Source: Argentina anserina (taxonomy: Eukaryota > Streptophyta > Magnoliopsida > Rosales > Rosaceae). Taken from it: 64,000 nucleotides of DNA. Below the pieces are notes generated by a model, which saw only the letters and a program-made list of their open reading frames with translations, was not told where the DNA came from and searched no databases. Each line of letters starts with the position of its first letter. Positions within the stretch are counted from its first letter, which is position 1. The stretch is from contig NW_026089536.1 in NCBI RefSeq assembly GCF_933775445.1, positions 372,001 through 436,000 on the forward strand. The letters run 5' to 3'. Below, one piece after another: positions 10,304 through 23,207 of the stretch. Both the position numbers and the translations under genes were made by a program.

Positions 10304-11050
10304 CTTTTCATTTCTCGTTTGAGTATCTTTCTGTAAGGCTTCTGATGCGAGTTTCTATTGTATTTGAGAGTTTTGCAAGTGTGGGAGTGTGTTTCTTTCA
10401 AACTGAGTATCTTTACATCGTTTGCGTATCTTTACTATTCCAATTGTGTATCTTTACATCGTTTGCGTATCTTTACTATTCCAATTGTGTATCTTTAAAT
10501 CGTTTGCGTATCTTTACTATTCCAATTGTGTATTTTTTCATTTCTCGTTTGAGTATCTTTCTGTAATGCTTTCTGATGCGAGTTTCTATTGTATTTGAGA
10601 GTTTTGCAAGTGTGGGAGTGTGTTTCTTTCAAACTGAGTATCTTTACATCGTTTGCGTATCTTTACTATTCCAATTGTGTATCTTTTCATTTCTCGTTTG
10701 ATTATCTTTCTGTAAGGCTTCTGGTGCGAGTTTCTATTGTATTTGAGAGTTTTGCAAGTGTGGGAGTGTGTTTCTTTCAAACTGAGTATCTTTTCATCGT
10801 TTGCGTATCTTTACTATTCCAATTGTGTATCTTTACATCGTTTGCGTATCTTTACTATTCCAATTGTGTTTCTGTTCATTTCTCGTTTGAGTATCTTTCT
10901 GTAAGGCTTCTGATGCGAGTTTCTATTGTATTTGAGAGTTTTGCAAGTGTCGGAGTGTGTTTCTTTCAAACTGAGTATCTTTACATCGTTTGCGTATCTT
11001 TACTATTCCAATTGTGTATCTTTACATCGTTTGCGTATCTTTACTATTCC
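9641..11050 (+). repeat. 1,624-bp offset duplication, copy 1
   Basis: Matches 11265-12674 at an offset of 1,624 bp for about 1,410 bp. Both copies contain, in order, TTTGCCTATC, ACATCGATTGCG, TTTCGTTTCTCG, TTCTTTAAAACTG, GTATTTTTTCATTTC, CTGTAATGC, CTTCTGGTGCGAG, TTTCTGTTC and GTGTCGGAG. The 11051-11264 spacer belongs only to this copy. Confidence 0.8.
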
Positions 11051-11264
11051 AACTGTGTATCTTTTCATTTCTCGTTTGAGGATCTTTCTGTAAGGCTTTC
11101 TGATGCGAGTTTCTATTGAATTTGAGAGTTTTGCAAGTGTGGGAGTGTGTTTCTTTCAAACTGAGTATCTTTATATCGTTTGCATATCTTTACTATTCCA
11201 ATTGTGTATCTTTACATCGTTTGCGTATCTTTACTATTCCAATTGTGTATCTTTTCATTTCTCG

Positions 11265-12674
11265 TTTGAGTATCTTTCTGTAAGGCTTTCTGATGCGAGT
11301 TTCTATTGTATTTGAGAGTTTTGCAAGTGTGGGAGTGTGTTTCTTTCAAACTGAGTATCTTTACATCGTTTGCGTATCTTTACTATTCCAATTGTGTATC
11401 TTTACATCGTTTGCGTATCTTTACTATTCCAATTGTGTATCTTTTCATTTCTCGTTTGAGTATCTTTCTGTAAGGCTTTCTGATGCGAGTTTCTATTGAA
11501 TTTGAGAGTTTTGCAAGTGTGGGAGTGTGTTTCTTTCAAACTGAGTATCTTTACATCGTTTGCCTATCTTTACTATTCCAATTGTGTATCTTTACATCGA
11601 TTGCGTATCTTTACTATTCCAATTGTGTATCTTTTCGTTTCTCGTTTGAGTATCTTTCTCTAAGGCTTTCTGATGCGAGTTTCTATTGTATTTGAGAGTT
11701 TTGCAAGTGTGGGAGTGTGGTTCTTTAAAACTGAGTATCTTTACATCGTTTGCGTATCTTTACTATTCCAATTGTGTTTCCATTCATTTCTCGTTTGAGT
11801 ATCTTTCTGTAAGGCTTCTGATGCGAGTTTCTATTGTATTTGAGAGTTTTGCAAGTGTGGGAGTGTGTTTCTTTCAAACTGAGTATCTTTTCATCGTTTG
11901 CGTATCTTTACTATTCCAATTGTGTATCTTTTCATTTCTCGTTTGAGTATCTTTCTGTAAGGCTTCTGATGCGAGTTTCTATTGTATTTGAGAGTTTTGC
12001 AAGTGTGGGAGTGTGTTTCTTTCAAACTGAGTATCTTTACATCGTTTGCGTATCTTTACTATTCCAATTGTGTATCTTTACATCGTTTGCGTATCTTTAC
12101 TATTCCAATTGTGTATCTTTAAATCGTTTGCGTATCTTTACTATTCCAATTGTGTATTTTTTCATTTCTCGTTTGAGTTTCTTTCTGTAATGCTTTCTGA
12201 TGCGAGTTTCTATTGTATTTGAGAGTTTTGCAAGTGTGGGAGTGTGTTTCTTTCAAACTGAGTATCTTTACATCGTTTGCGTATCTTTACTATTCCAATT
12301 GTGTATCTTTTCATTTCTCGTTTGATTATCTTTCTGTAAGGCTTCTGGTGCGAGTTTCTATTGTATTTGAGAGTTTTGCAAGTGTGGGAGTGTGTTTCTT
12401 TCAAACTGAGTATCTTTTCATCGTTTGCGTATCTTTACTATTCCAATTGTGTATCTTTACATCGTTTGCGTATCTTTACTATTCCAATTGTGTTTCTGTT
12501 CATTTCTCGTTTGAGTATCTTTCTGTAAGGCTTCTGATGCGAGTTTCTATTGTATTTGAGAGTTTTGCAAGTGTCGGAGTGTGTTTCTTTCAAACTGAGT
12601 ATCTTTACATCGTTTGCGTATCTTTACTATTCCAATTGTGTATCTTTACATCGTTTGCGTATCTTTACTATTCC
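11265..12674 (+). repeat. 1,624-bp offset duplication, copy 2
   Basis: Second copy of 9641-11050. Its private change GAGTTTCTTTCTG near 12176, where copy 1 and the 17.8-kb copy have GAGTATCTTTCTG, arose after the duplication. It ends near 12674; the next C module reads TTTCATTACTCG. Confidence 0.8.
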
Positions 12675-14370
12675 AATTGTGTATCTTTTCATTACTCGTT
12701 TGAGTATCTTTCTGTAAGGCTTCTGATGCGAGTTTCTATTGTATTTGAGAGTTTTGCAAGTGTGGGAGTGTGTTTCTTTCAAAATGAGTATCTTTACATC
12801 GTTTGTGTATCTTTACTATTCCAATTGTGTATCTTTTCATTTCTCGTTTGAGTATCTTTCTGTAAGGCTTTCTGATGCGAGTTTCTATTGAATTTGAGAG
12901 TTTTGCAAGTGTGGGAGTGTGTTTCTCTCAAACTGAGTATCTTTACATCGTTTGCGTATCTTTACTATTCCAATTGTGTATCTTTACATCGTTTGCGTAT
13001 CTTTACTATTCCAATTGTGTATCTTTTCATTTCTTGTTTGAGTATCTTTCTGTAAGGCTTTCTGATGCGAGTTTCTATTGAATTTGAGAGTTTTGCAAGT
13101 GTGGGAGTGTGTTTCTTTCAAACTGAGTATCTTTACATCGTTTGCGTATCTTTACTATTCCAATTGTGTTTCCATTCATTTCTCGTTTGAGTATCTTTCT
13201 GTAAGGCTTCTGATGCGAGTTTCTATTGTATTTGAGAGTTTTGCAAGTGTGGGAGTGTGTTTCTTTCAAACTGAGTATCTTTACATCGTTTGCGTATCTT
13301 TACTATTCCAATTGTGTATCTTTACATCGTTTGCGTATCTTTACTATTCCAATTGTGTATCTTTACATCGTTTGCGTATCTTTACTATTCCAATTGTGTA
13401 TCTTTTCATTTCTCGTTTGAGTATCTTTCTGTAAGGCTTTCTGATGCGAGTTTCTATTGAATTTGAGAGTTTTGCAAGTGTGGGAGTGTGTTTCTTTCAA
13501 ACTGAGTATCTTTACATCGTTTGCGTATCTTTACTATTCCAATTGTGTTTCCATTCATTTCTCGTTTGAGTATCTTTCTGTAAGGCTTCTGATGCGAGTT
13601 TCTATTGTATTTGAGAGTTTTGCAAGTGTGGGAGTGTGTTTCTTTCAAACTGAGTATATTTACATCGTTTGCGTATCTTTACTATTCCAATTGTGTATCT
13701 TTACATCGTTTGCGTATCTTTACTATTCCAATTGTGTATCTTTTCATTACTCGTTTGAGTATCTTTCTGTAAGGCTTCTGATGCGAGTTTCTATTGTATT
13801 TGAGAGTTTTGCAAGTGTGGGAGTGTGTTTCTTTCAAAATGAGTATCTTTACATCGTTTGTGTATCTTTACTATTCCAATTGTGTATCTTTTCATTTCTC
13901 GTTTGAGTATCTTTCTGTAAGGCTTTCTGATGCGAGTTTCTATTGAATTTGAGAGTTTTGCAAGTGTGGGAGTGTGTTTCTCTCAAACTGAGTATCTTTA
14001 CATCGTTTGCGTATCTTTACTATTCCAATTGTGTTTCCATTCATTTCTCGTTTGAGTATCTTTCTGTAAGGCTTTCTGATGCGAGTTTCTATTGAATTTG
14101 AGAGTTTTGCAAGTGTGCGAGTGTGTTTCTTTCAAACTGAGTATCTTTACATCGTTTGCGTATCTTTACTATTCCAATTGTGTTTCCTTTCATTTCTCGT
14201 TTGAGTATCTTTCTGTAAGGCTTCTGATGCGAGTTTCTATTGTATTTGAGAGTTTTGCAAGTGTGGGAGTGTGTTTCTTTCAAACTGAGTATCTTTACAT
14301 CGTTTGCGTATCTTTACTATTCCAATTGTGTATCTTTACATCGTTTGCGTATCTTTACTATTCCAATTGT

Positions 14371-14392
14371 GTATCTTTACTATTCCAATTGT
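14371..14392 (+). repeat. Extra single 22-bp half-module
   Basis: One additional 22-bp half of the B module stands without its 19-bp partner, so that two 22-bp halves are adjacent. The same event lies at 20046-20067, exactly 5,675 bp away, so it predates the large duplication. Confidence 0.85.
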
Positions 14393-16604
14393 GTATCTTT
14401 ACATCGTTTGCGTATCTTTACTATTCCAATTGTGTATCTTTTCATTTCTCGTTTGAGTATCTTTCTGTAAGGCTTTCTGATGCGAGTTTCTATTGTATTT
14501 GAGAGTTTTGCAAGTGTGGGAGTGTGTTTCTTTCAAACTGAGTATCTTTACATCGTTTGCGTATCTTTACTATTCCAATTGTGTTTCCATTCATTTCTCG
14601 TTTGAGTATCTTTCTGTAAGGCTTCTGATGCGAGTTTCTATTGTATTTGAGAGTTTTGCAAGTGTGGGAGTGTGTTTCTTTCAAACTGAGTATCTTTTCA
14701 TCGTTTGCGTATCTTTACTATTCCAATTGTGTATCTTTACATCGTTTGCGTATCTTTACTATTCCAATTGTGTTTCTGTTCATTTCTCGTTTGAGTATCT
14801 TTCTGTAAGGCTTCTGATGCGAGTTTCTATTGTATTTGAGAGTTTTGCAAGTGTGGGAGTGTGGTTCTTTCAAACTGAGTATCTTTTCATCGTTTGCGTA
14901 TCTTTACTATTCCAATTGTGTATCTTTACATCGTTTGCGTATCTTTACTATTCCAATTGTGTATCTTTACATCGTTTGCGTATATTTACTATTCCAATTG
15001 TGTATCTTTTCATTTCTCGTTTGAGTATCTTTCTGTAAGGCTTTCTGATGCGAGTTTCTATTGTATTTGAGAGTTTTGCAAGTGTGGGAGTGTGTTTCTT
15101 TCAAACTGAGTATCTTTACATCGTTTGCGTATCTTTACTATTCCAATTGTGTTTCCATTCATTTCTCGTTTGAGTATCTTTCTGTAAGGGTTCTGATGCG
15201 AGTTTCTATTGTATTTGAGAGTTTTGCAAGTGTGGGAGTGTGTTTCTTTCAAACTGAGTATCTTTTCATCGTTTGCGTATCTTTACTATTGCAATTGTGT
15301 ATCTTTACATCGTTTGCGTATCTTTACTATTCCAATTGTGTTTCTGTTCATTTCTCGTTTGAGTATCTTTCTGTAAGGCTTCTGATGCGAGTTTCTATTG
15401 TATTTGAGAGTTTTGCAAGTGTGGGAGTGTGTTTCTTTCAAACTGAGTATCTTTACATCGTTTGCGTATCTTTACTATTCCAATTGTGTATCTTTACATC
15501 GTTTGCGTATCTTTACTATTCCAATTGTGTATCTTTTCATTACTCGTTTGAGTATCTTTCTGTAAGGCTTCTGATGCGAGTTTCTATTGTATTTGAGAGT
15601 TTTGCAAGTGTGGGAGTGTGTTTCTTTCAAAATGAGTATCTTTACATCGTTTGTGTATCTTTACTATTCCAATTGTGTATGTTTTCATTTCTCGTTTGAG
15701 TATCTTTCTGTAAGGCTTTCTGATGCGAGTTTCTATTGAATTTGAGAGTTTTGCAAGTGTGGGAGTGTGTTTCTCTCAAACTGAGTATCTTTACATCGTT
15801 TGCGTATCTTTACTATTCCAATTGTGTTTCCATTCATTTCTCGTTTGAGTATCTTTCTGTAAGGCTTTCTGATGCGAGTTTCTATTGAATTTGAGAGTTT
15901 TGCAAGTGTGCGAGTGTGTTTCTTTCAAACTGAGTATCTTTACATCGTTTGCGTATCTTTACTATTCCAATTGTGTTTCCATTCATTTCTCGTTTGAGTA
16001 TCTTTCTGTAAGGCTTCTGATGCGAGTTTCTATTGTATTTGAGAGTTTTGCAAGTGTGGGAGTGTGTTTCTTTCAAACTGAGTATCTTTTCATCGTTTGC
16101 GTATCTTTACTATTCCAATTGTGTATCTTTACATCGTTTGCGTATCTTTACTATTCCAATTGTGTATCTTTACATCGTTTGCGTATCTTTACTATTCCAA
16201 TTGTGAATCTTTTCATTTCTCGTTTGAGTATCTTTCTGTAAGGCTTTCTGATGCGAGTTTCTATTGTATTTGAGAGTTTTGCAAGTGTGGGAGTGTGTTT
16301 CTTTCAAACTGAGTATCTTTACATCGTTTGCGTATCTTTACTATTCCAATTGTGTTTCCATTCATTTCTCGTTTGAGTATCTTTCTGTAAGGCTTCTGAT
16401 GCGAGTTTCTATTGTATTTGAGAGTTTTGCAAGTGTGGGAGTGTGTTTCTTTCAAACTGAGTATCTTTACATCGTTTGCGTATCTTTACTATTCCAATTG
16501 TGTATTTTACATCGTTTGCGTATCTTTACAATTCCAATTGTGTATCTTTTCATTTCTCGTTTGAGTATCTTTCTGTAAGGCTTTCTGATGCGAGTTTCTA
16601 TTGA

Positions 16605-19600
16605 ATTTGAGAGTTTTGCAAGTGTGGGAGTGTGTTTCTTTCAAACTGAGTATCTTTACATCGTTTGCGTATCTTTACTATTCCAATTGTGTATCTTTTC
16701 ATTTCTCGTTTGAGTATCTTTCTGTAAGGCTTTTTGATGCGAGTTTCTATTGAATTTGAGAGTTTTGCAAGTGTGGGAGTGTGTTTCTTTCAAACTGAGT
16801 ATCTTTACATCGTTTGCCTATCTTTACTATTCCAATTGTGTATCTTTAAATCGTTTGCGTATCTTTACTATTCCAATTGTGTATCTTTACATCGTTTGCG
16901 TATCTTTACTATTCCAATTGTGTATCTTTTCATTTCTTGTTTGAGTATCTTTCTGTAAGGCTTTCTGATGCGAGTTTCTATTGTATTTGAGAGTTTTGCA
17001 AGTGTGGGAGTGTGTTTCTTTCAAACTGAGTATCTTTACATCGTTTGCGTATCTTTACTATTCCAATTGTGTATCTTTACATCGTTTGCGTATCTTTACT
17101 ATTCCAATTGTGTATCTTTTCATTTCTCGTTTGAGTATCTTTCTGTAAGGCTTTCTGATGCGAGTTTCTATTGAATTTGAGAGTTTTGCAAGTGTGGGAG
17201 TGTGTTTCTTTCAAACTGAGTATCTTTACATCGTTTGCCTATCTTTACTATTCCAATTGTGTATCTTTACATCGATTGCGTATCTTTACTATTCCAATTG
17301 TGTATCTTTTCGTTTCTCGTTTGAGTATCTTTCTCTAAGGCTTTCTGATGCGAGTTTCTATTGTATTTGAGAGTTTTGCAAGTGTGGGAGTGTGGTTCTT
17401 TAAAACTGAGTATCTTTACATCGTTTGCGTATCTTTACTATTCCAATTGTGTTTCCATTCATTTCTCGTTTGAGTATCTTTCTGTAAGGCTTCTGATGCG
17501 AGTTTCTATTGTATTTGAGAGTTTTGCAAGTGTGGGAGTGTGTTTCTTTCAAACTGAGTATCTTTTCATCGTTTGCGTATCTTTACTATTCCAATTGTGT
17601 ATCTTTTCATTTCTCGTTTGAGTATCTTTCTGTAAGGCTTCTGATGCGAGTTTCTATTGTATTTGAGAGTTTTGCAAGTGTGGGAGTGTGTTTCTTTCAA
17701 ACTGAGTATCTTTACATCGTTTGCGTATCTTTACTATTCCAATTGTGTATCTTTACATCGTTTGCGTATCTTTACTATTCCAATTGTGTATCTTTAAATC
17801 GTTTGCGTATCTTTACTATTCCAATTGTGTATTTTTTCATTTCTCGTTTGAGTATCTTTCTGTAATGCTTTCTGATGCGAGTTTCTATTGTATTTGAGAG
17901 TTTTGCAAGTGTGGGAGTGTGTTTCTTTCAAACTGAGTATCTTTACATCGTTTGCGTATCTTTACTATTCCAATTGTGTATCTTTTCATTTCTCGTTTGA
18001 TTATCTTTCTGTAAGGCTTCTGGTGCGAGTTTCTATTGTATTTGAGAGTTTTGCAAGTGTGGGAGTGTGTTTCTTTCAAACTGAGTATCTTTTCATCGTT
18101 TGCGTATCTTTACTATTCCAATTGTGTATCTTTACATCGTTTGCGTATCTTTACTATTCCAATTGTGTTTCTGTTCATTTCTCGTTTGAGTATCTTTCTG
18201 TAAGGCTTCTGATGCGAGTTTCTATTGTATTTGAGAGTTTTGCAAGTGTCGGAGTGTGTTTCTTTCAAACTGAGTATCTTTACATCGTTTGCGTATCTTT
18301 ACTATTCCAATTGTGTATCTTTACATCGTTTGCGTATCTTTACTATTCCAATTGTGTATCTTTTCATTACTCGTTTGAGTATCTTTCTGTAAGGCTTCTG
18401 ATGCGAGTTTCTATTGTATTTGAGAGTTTTGCAAGTGTGGGAGTGTGTTTCTTTCAAAATGAGTATCTTTACATCGTTTGTGTATCTTTACTATTCCAAT
18501 TGTGTATCTTTTCATTTCTCGTTTGAGTATCTTTCTGTAAGGCTTTCTGATGCGAGTTTCTATTGAATTTGAGAGTTTTGCAAGTGTGGGAGTGTGTTTC
18601 TCTCAAACTGAGTATCTTTACATCGTTTGCGTATCTTTACTATTCCAATTGTGTATCTTTACATCGTTTGCGTATCTTTACTATTCCAATTGTGTATCTT
18701 TTCATTTCTTGTTTGAGTATCTTTCTGTAAGGCTTTCTGATGCGAGTTTCTATTGAATTTGAGAGTTTTGCAAGTGTGGGAGTGTGTTTCTTTCAAACTG
18801 AGTATCTTTACATCGTTTGCGTATCTTTACTATTCCAATTGTGTTTCCATTCATTTCTCGTTTGAGTATCTTTCTGTAAGGCTTCTGATGCGAGTTTCTA
18901 TTGTATTTGAGAGTTTTGCAAGTGTGGGAGTGTGTTTCTTTCAAACTGAGTATCTTTTCATCGTTTGCGTATCTTTACTATTCCAATTGTGTATCTTTAC
19001 ATCGTTTGCGTATCTTTACTATTCCAATTGTGTATCTTTACATCGTTTGCGTATCTTTACTATTCCAATTGTGTATCTTTTCATTTCTCGTTTGAGTATC
19101 TTTCTGTAAGGCTTTCTGATGCGAGTTTCTATTGAATTTGAGAGTTTTGCAAGTGTGGGAGTGTGTTTCTCTCAAACTGAGTATCTTTACATCGTTTGCG
19201 TATCTTTACTATTCCAATTGTGTTTCCATTCATTTCTCGTTTGAGTATCTTTCTGTAAGGCTTCTGATGCGAGTTTCTATTGTATTTGAGAGTTTTGCAA
19301 GTGTGGGAGTGTGTTTCTTTCAAACTGAGTATATTTACATCGTTTGCGTATCTTTACTATTCCAATTGTGTATCTTTACATCGTTTGCGTATCTTTACTA
19401 TTCCAATTGTGTATCTTTTCATTACTCGTTTGAGTATCTTTCTGTAAGGCTTCTGATGCGAGTTTCTATTGTATTTGAGAGTTTTGCAAGTGTGGGAGTG
19501 TGTTTCTTTCAAAATGAGTATCTTTACATCGTTTGTGTATCTTTACTATTCCAATTGTGTATCTTTTCATTTCTCGTTTGAGTATCTTTCTGTAAGGCTT

Positions 19601-22215
19601 TCTGATGCGAGTTTCTATTGAATTTGAGAGTTTTGCAAGTGTGGGAGTGTGTTTCTCTCAAACTGAGTATCTTTACATCGTTTGCGTATCTTTACTATTC
19701 CAATTGTGTTTCCATTCATTTCTCGTTTGAGTATCTTTCTGTAAGGCTTTCTGATGCGAGTTTCTATTGAATTTGAGAGTTTTGCAAGTGTGCGAGTGTG
19801 TTTCTTTCAAACTGAGTATCTTTACATCGTTTGCGTATCTTTACTATTCCAATTGTGTTTCCTTTCATTTCTCGTTTGAGTATCTTTCTGTAAGGCTTCT
19901 GATGCGAGTTTCTATTGTATTTGAGAGTTTTGCAAGTGTGGGAGTGTGTTTCTTTCAAACTGAGTATCTTTTCATCGTTTGCGTATCTTTACTATTCCAA
20001 TTGTGTATCTTTACATCGTTTGCGTATCTTTACTATTCCAATTGTGTATCTTTACTATTCCAATTGTGTATCTTTACATCGTTTGCGTATCTTTACTATT
20101 CCAATTGTGAATCTTTTCATTTCTCGTTTGAGTATCTTTCTGTAAGGCTTTCTGATGCGAGTTTCTATTGTATTTGAGAGTTTTGCAAGTGTGGGAGTGT
20201 GTTTCTTTCAAACTGAGTATCTTTACATCGTTTGCGTATCTTTACTATTCCAATTGTGTTTCCATTCATTTCTCGTTTGAGTATCTTTCTGTAAGGCTTC
20301 TGATGCGAGTTTCTATTGTATTTGAGAGTTTTGCAAGTGTGGGAGTGTGTTTCTTTCAAACTGAGTATCTTTTCATCGTTTGCGTATCTTTACTATTCCA
20401 ATTGTGTATCTTTACATCGTTTGCGTATCTTTACTATTCCAATTGTGTTTCTGTTCATTTCTCGTTTGAGTATCTTTCTGTAAGGCTTCTGATGCGAGTT
20501 TCTATTGTATTTGAGAGTTTTGCAAGTGTGGGAGTGTGGTTCTTTCAAACTGAGTATCTTTTCATCGTTTGCGTATCTTTACTATTCCAATTGTGTATCT
20601 TTACATCGTTTGCGTATCTTTACTATTCCAATTGTGTATCTTTACATCGTTTGCGTATCTTTACTATTCCAATTGTGTATCTTTTCATTTCTCGTTTGAG
20701 TATCTTTCTGTAAGGCTTTCTGATGCGAGTTTCTATTGTATTTGAGAGTTTTGCAAGTGTGGGAGTGTGTTTCTTTCAAACTGAGTATCTTTACATCGTT
20801 TGCGTATCTTTACTATTCCAATTGTGTTTCCATTCATTTCTCGTTTGAGTATCTTTCTGTAAGGGTTCTGATGCGAGTTTCTATTGTATTTGAGAGTTTT
20901 GCAAGTGTGGGAGTGTGTTTCTTTCAAACTGAGTATCTTTTCATCGTTTGCGTATCTTTACTATTGCAATTGTGTATCTTTACATCGTTTGCGTATCTTT
21001 ACTATTCCAATTGTGTTTCTGTTCATTTCTCGTTTGAGTATCTTTCTGTAAGGCTTCTGATGCGAGTTTCTATTGTATTTGAGAGTTTTGCAAGTGTGGG
21101 AGTGTGTTTCTTTCAAACTGAGTATCTTTACATCGTTTGCGTATCTTTACTATTCCAATTGTGTATCTTTACATCGTTTGCGTATCTTTACTATTCCAAT
21201 TGTGTATCTTTTCATTACTCGTTTGAGTATCTTTCTGTAAGGCTTCTGATGCGAGTTTCTATTGTATTTGAGAGTTTTGCAAGTGTGGGAGTGTGTTTCT
21301 TTCAAAATGAGTATCTTTACATCGTTTGTGTATCTTTACTATTCCAATTGTGTATGTTTTCATTTCTCGTTTGAGTATCTTTCTGTAAGGCTTTCTGATG
21401 CGAGTTTCTATTGAATTTGAGAGTTTTGCAAGTGTGGGAGTGTGTTTCTCTCAAACTGAGTATCTTTACATCGTTTGCGTATCTTTACTATTCCAATTGT
21501 GTTTCCATTCATTTCTCGTTTGAGTATCTTTCTGTAAGGCTTTCTGATGCGAGTTTCTATTGAATTTGAGAGTTTTGCAAGTGTGCGAGTGTGTTTCTTT
21601 CAAACTGAGTATCTTTACATCGTTTGCGTATCTTTACTATTCCAATTGTGTTTCCATTCATTTCTCGTTTGAGTATCTTTCTGTAAGGCTTCTGATGCGA
21701 GTTTCGATTGTATTTGAGAGTTTTGCAAGTGTGGGAGTGTGTTTCTTTCAAACTGAGTATCTTTTCATCGTTTGCGTATCTTTACTATTCCAATTGTGTA
21801 TCTTTACATCGTTTGCGTATCTTTACTATTCCAATTGTGTATCTTTACATCGTTTGCGTATCTTTACTATTCCAATTGTGAATCTTTTCATTTCTCGTTT
21901 GAGTATCTTTCTGTAAGGCTTTCTGATGCGAGTTTCTATTGTATTTGAGAGTTTTGCAAGTGTGGGAGTGTGTTTCTTTCAAACTGAGTATCTTTACATC
22001 GTTTGCGTATCTTTACTATTCCAATTGTGTTTCCATTCATTTCTCGTTTGAGTATCTTTCTGTAAGGCTTCTGATGCGAGTTTCTATTGTATTTGAGAGT
22101 TTTGCAAGTGTGGGAGTGTGTTTCTTTCAAACTGAGTATCTTTTCATCGTTTGCGTATCTTTACTATTCCAATTGTGTATCTTTACATCGTTTGCGTATC
22201 TTTACTATTCCAATT
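16605..22215 (+). repeat. Large duplicated block, right copy
   Basis: About 5.5 kb matching 9306-16540 but with only one 1,624-bp unit. Most differences are single bases, for example ACATCG near 13287 in the left copy against TCATCG near 18960 here. It contains the second example of the extra 22-bp half-module (20046-20067). Confidence 0.8.
20046..20067 (+). repeat. Extra single 22-bp half-module (duplicate of 14371-14392)
   Basis: Same lone 22-bp half-module as at 14371-14392, at the 5,675-bp offset. It is useful as a unique marker of the large duplication. Confidence 0.85.
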
Positions 22216-23207
22216 GTGTTTCTGTTCATTTCTCGTTTGAGTATCTTTCTGTAAGGCTTCTGATGCGAGTTTCTATTGTATTTGAGAGTTTTGCAAGTGT
22301 GGGAGTGTGGTTCTTTCAAACTGAGTATCTTTTCATCGTTTGCGTATCTTTACTATTCCAATTGTGTATCTTTACATCGTTTGCGTATCTTTACTATTCC
22401 AATTGTGTATCTTTACATCGTTTGCGTATCTTTACTATTCCAATTGTGTATCTTTTCATTTCTCGTTTGAGTATCTTTCTGTAAGGCTTTCTGATGCGAG
22501 TTTCTATTGAATTTGAGAGTTTTGCAAGTGTGGGAGTGTGTTTCTTTCAAACTGAGTATCTTTATATCGTTTGCGTATCTTTACTATTCCAATTGTGTAT
22601 CTTTACATCGTTTGCGTATCTTTACTATTCCAATTGTGTATCTTTTCATTTCTCGTTTGAGTATCTTTCTGTAAAGCTTTCTGATGCGAGTTTCTATTGA
22701 ATTTGAGAGTTTTCCAAGTGTGGGAGTGTGTTTTTTTCAAATTGAGTATCTTTACATCGTTTGCGTATCTTTACTATTCCAATTGTGTATCTTTACATCG
22801 TTTGGGTATCTTTACTATACCAATTGTATATCTTTACATCGTTTGCTTATCTTTACTATTCCAATTGTGTATCTTTTCATTTCTCGTTTGAGTATCTTTC
22901 TGTAAGGCTTTCTGATGCGAGTTTCTATTGAATTTGAGAGTTTTCCAAGTGTGGGAGTGTGTTTCTTTCAAACTGAGTATCTTTACATCGTTTGCGTATC
23001 TTTACTATTCCAATTGTGTATCTTTACATCGTTTGCGTATCTTTACTATACCAATTGTGTATCTTTACATCGTTTGCGTATCTTTACTATTCCAATTGTG
23101 TATCTTTTCATTTCTCGTTTGAGTATCTTTCTGTAAGGCTTTCTGATGCGAGTTTCTATTGAATTTGAGAGTTTTGCAAGTGTGGGAGTGTGTTTCTTTG
23201 AAACTGA
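22216..23207 (+). repeat. Linking block with 231-bp monomers
   Basis: Satellite between the two large duplications. It contains two consecutive 231-bp monomers (three B modules each; anchors at 22684, 22915 and 23146) with the private forms GAGTTTTCCAAGTG and CTATACCAATTG. The same pair recurs at 25339-25800 (offset 2,655 bp), and the first of them alone at 23295. Confidence 0.75.

Larger units (their letters stand above)
9306..16540 (+). repeat. Large duplicated block, left copy (with inner 1,624-bp duplication)
   Basis: Matches 16605-22215. The offset is 7,299 bp for 9306 to about 11050 and 5,675 bp for about 11240 to 16465-16540. The difference, 1,624 bp, is exactly the inner tandem duplication carried only by this copy. 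Anchors include TTCTTTAAAACTG, CTTCTGGTGCGAG, GTGTCGGAG, TTTCATTACTCG, TTTCAAAATGAG, GTGTGCGAG and the single extra 22-bp half-module. Near 16504 it carries a private one-base loss, GTATTTTACATCG. Confidence 0.8.
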
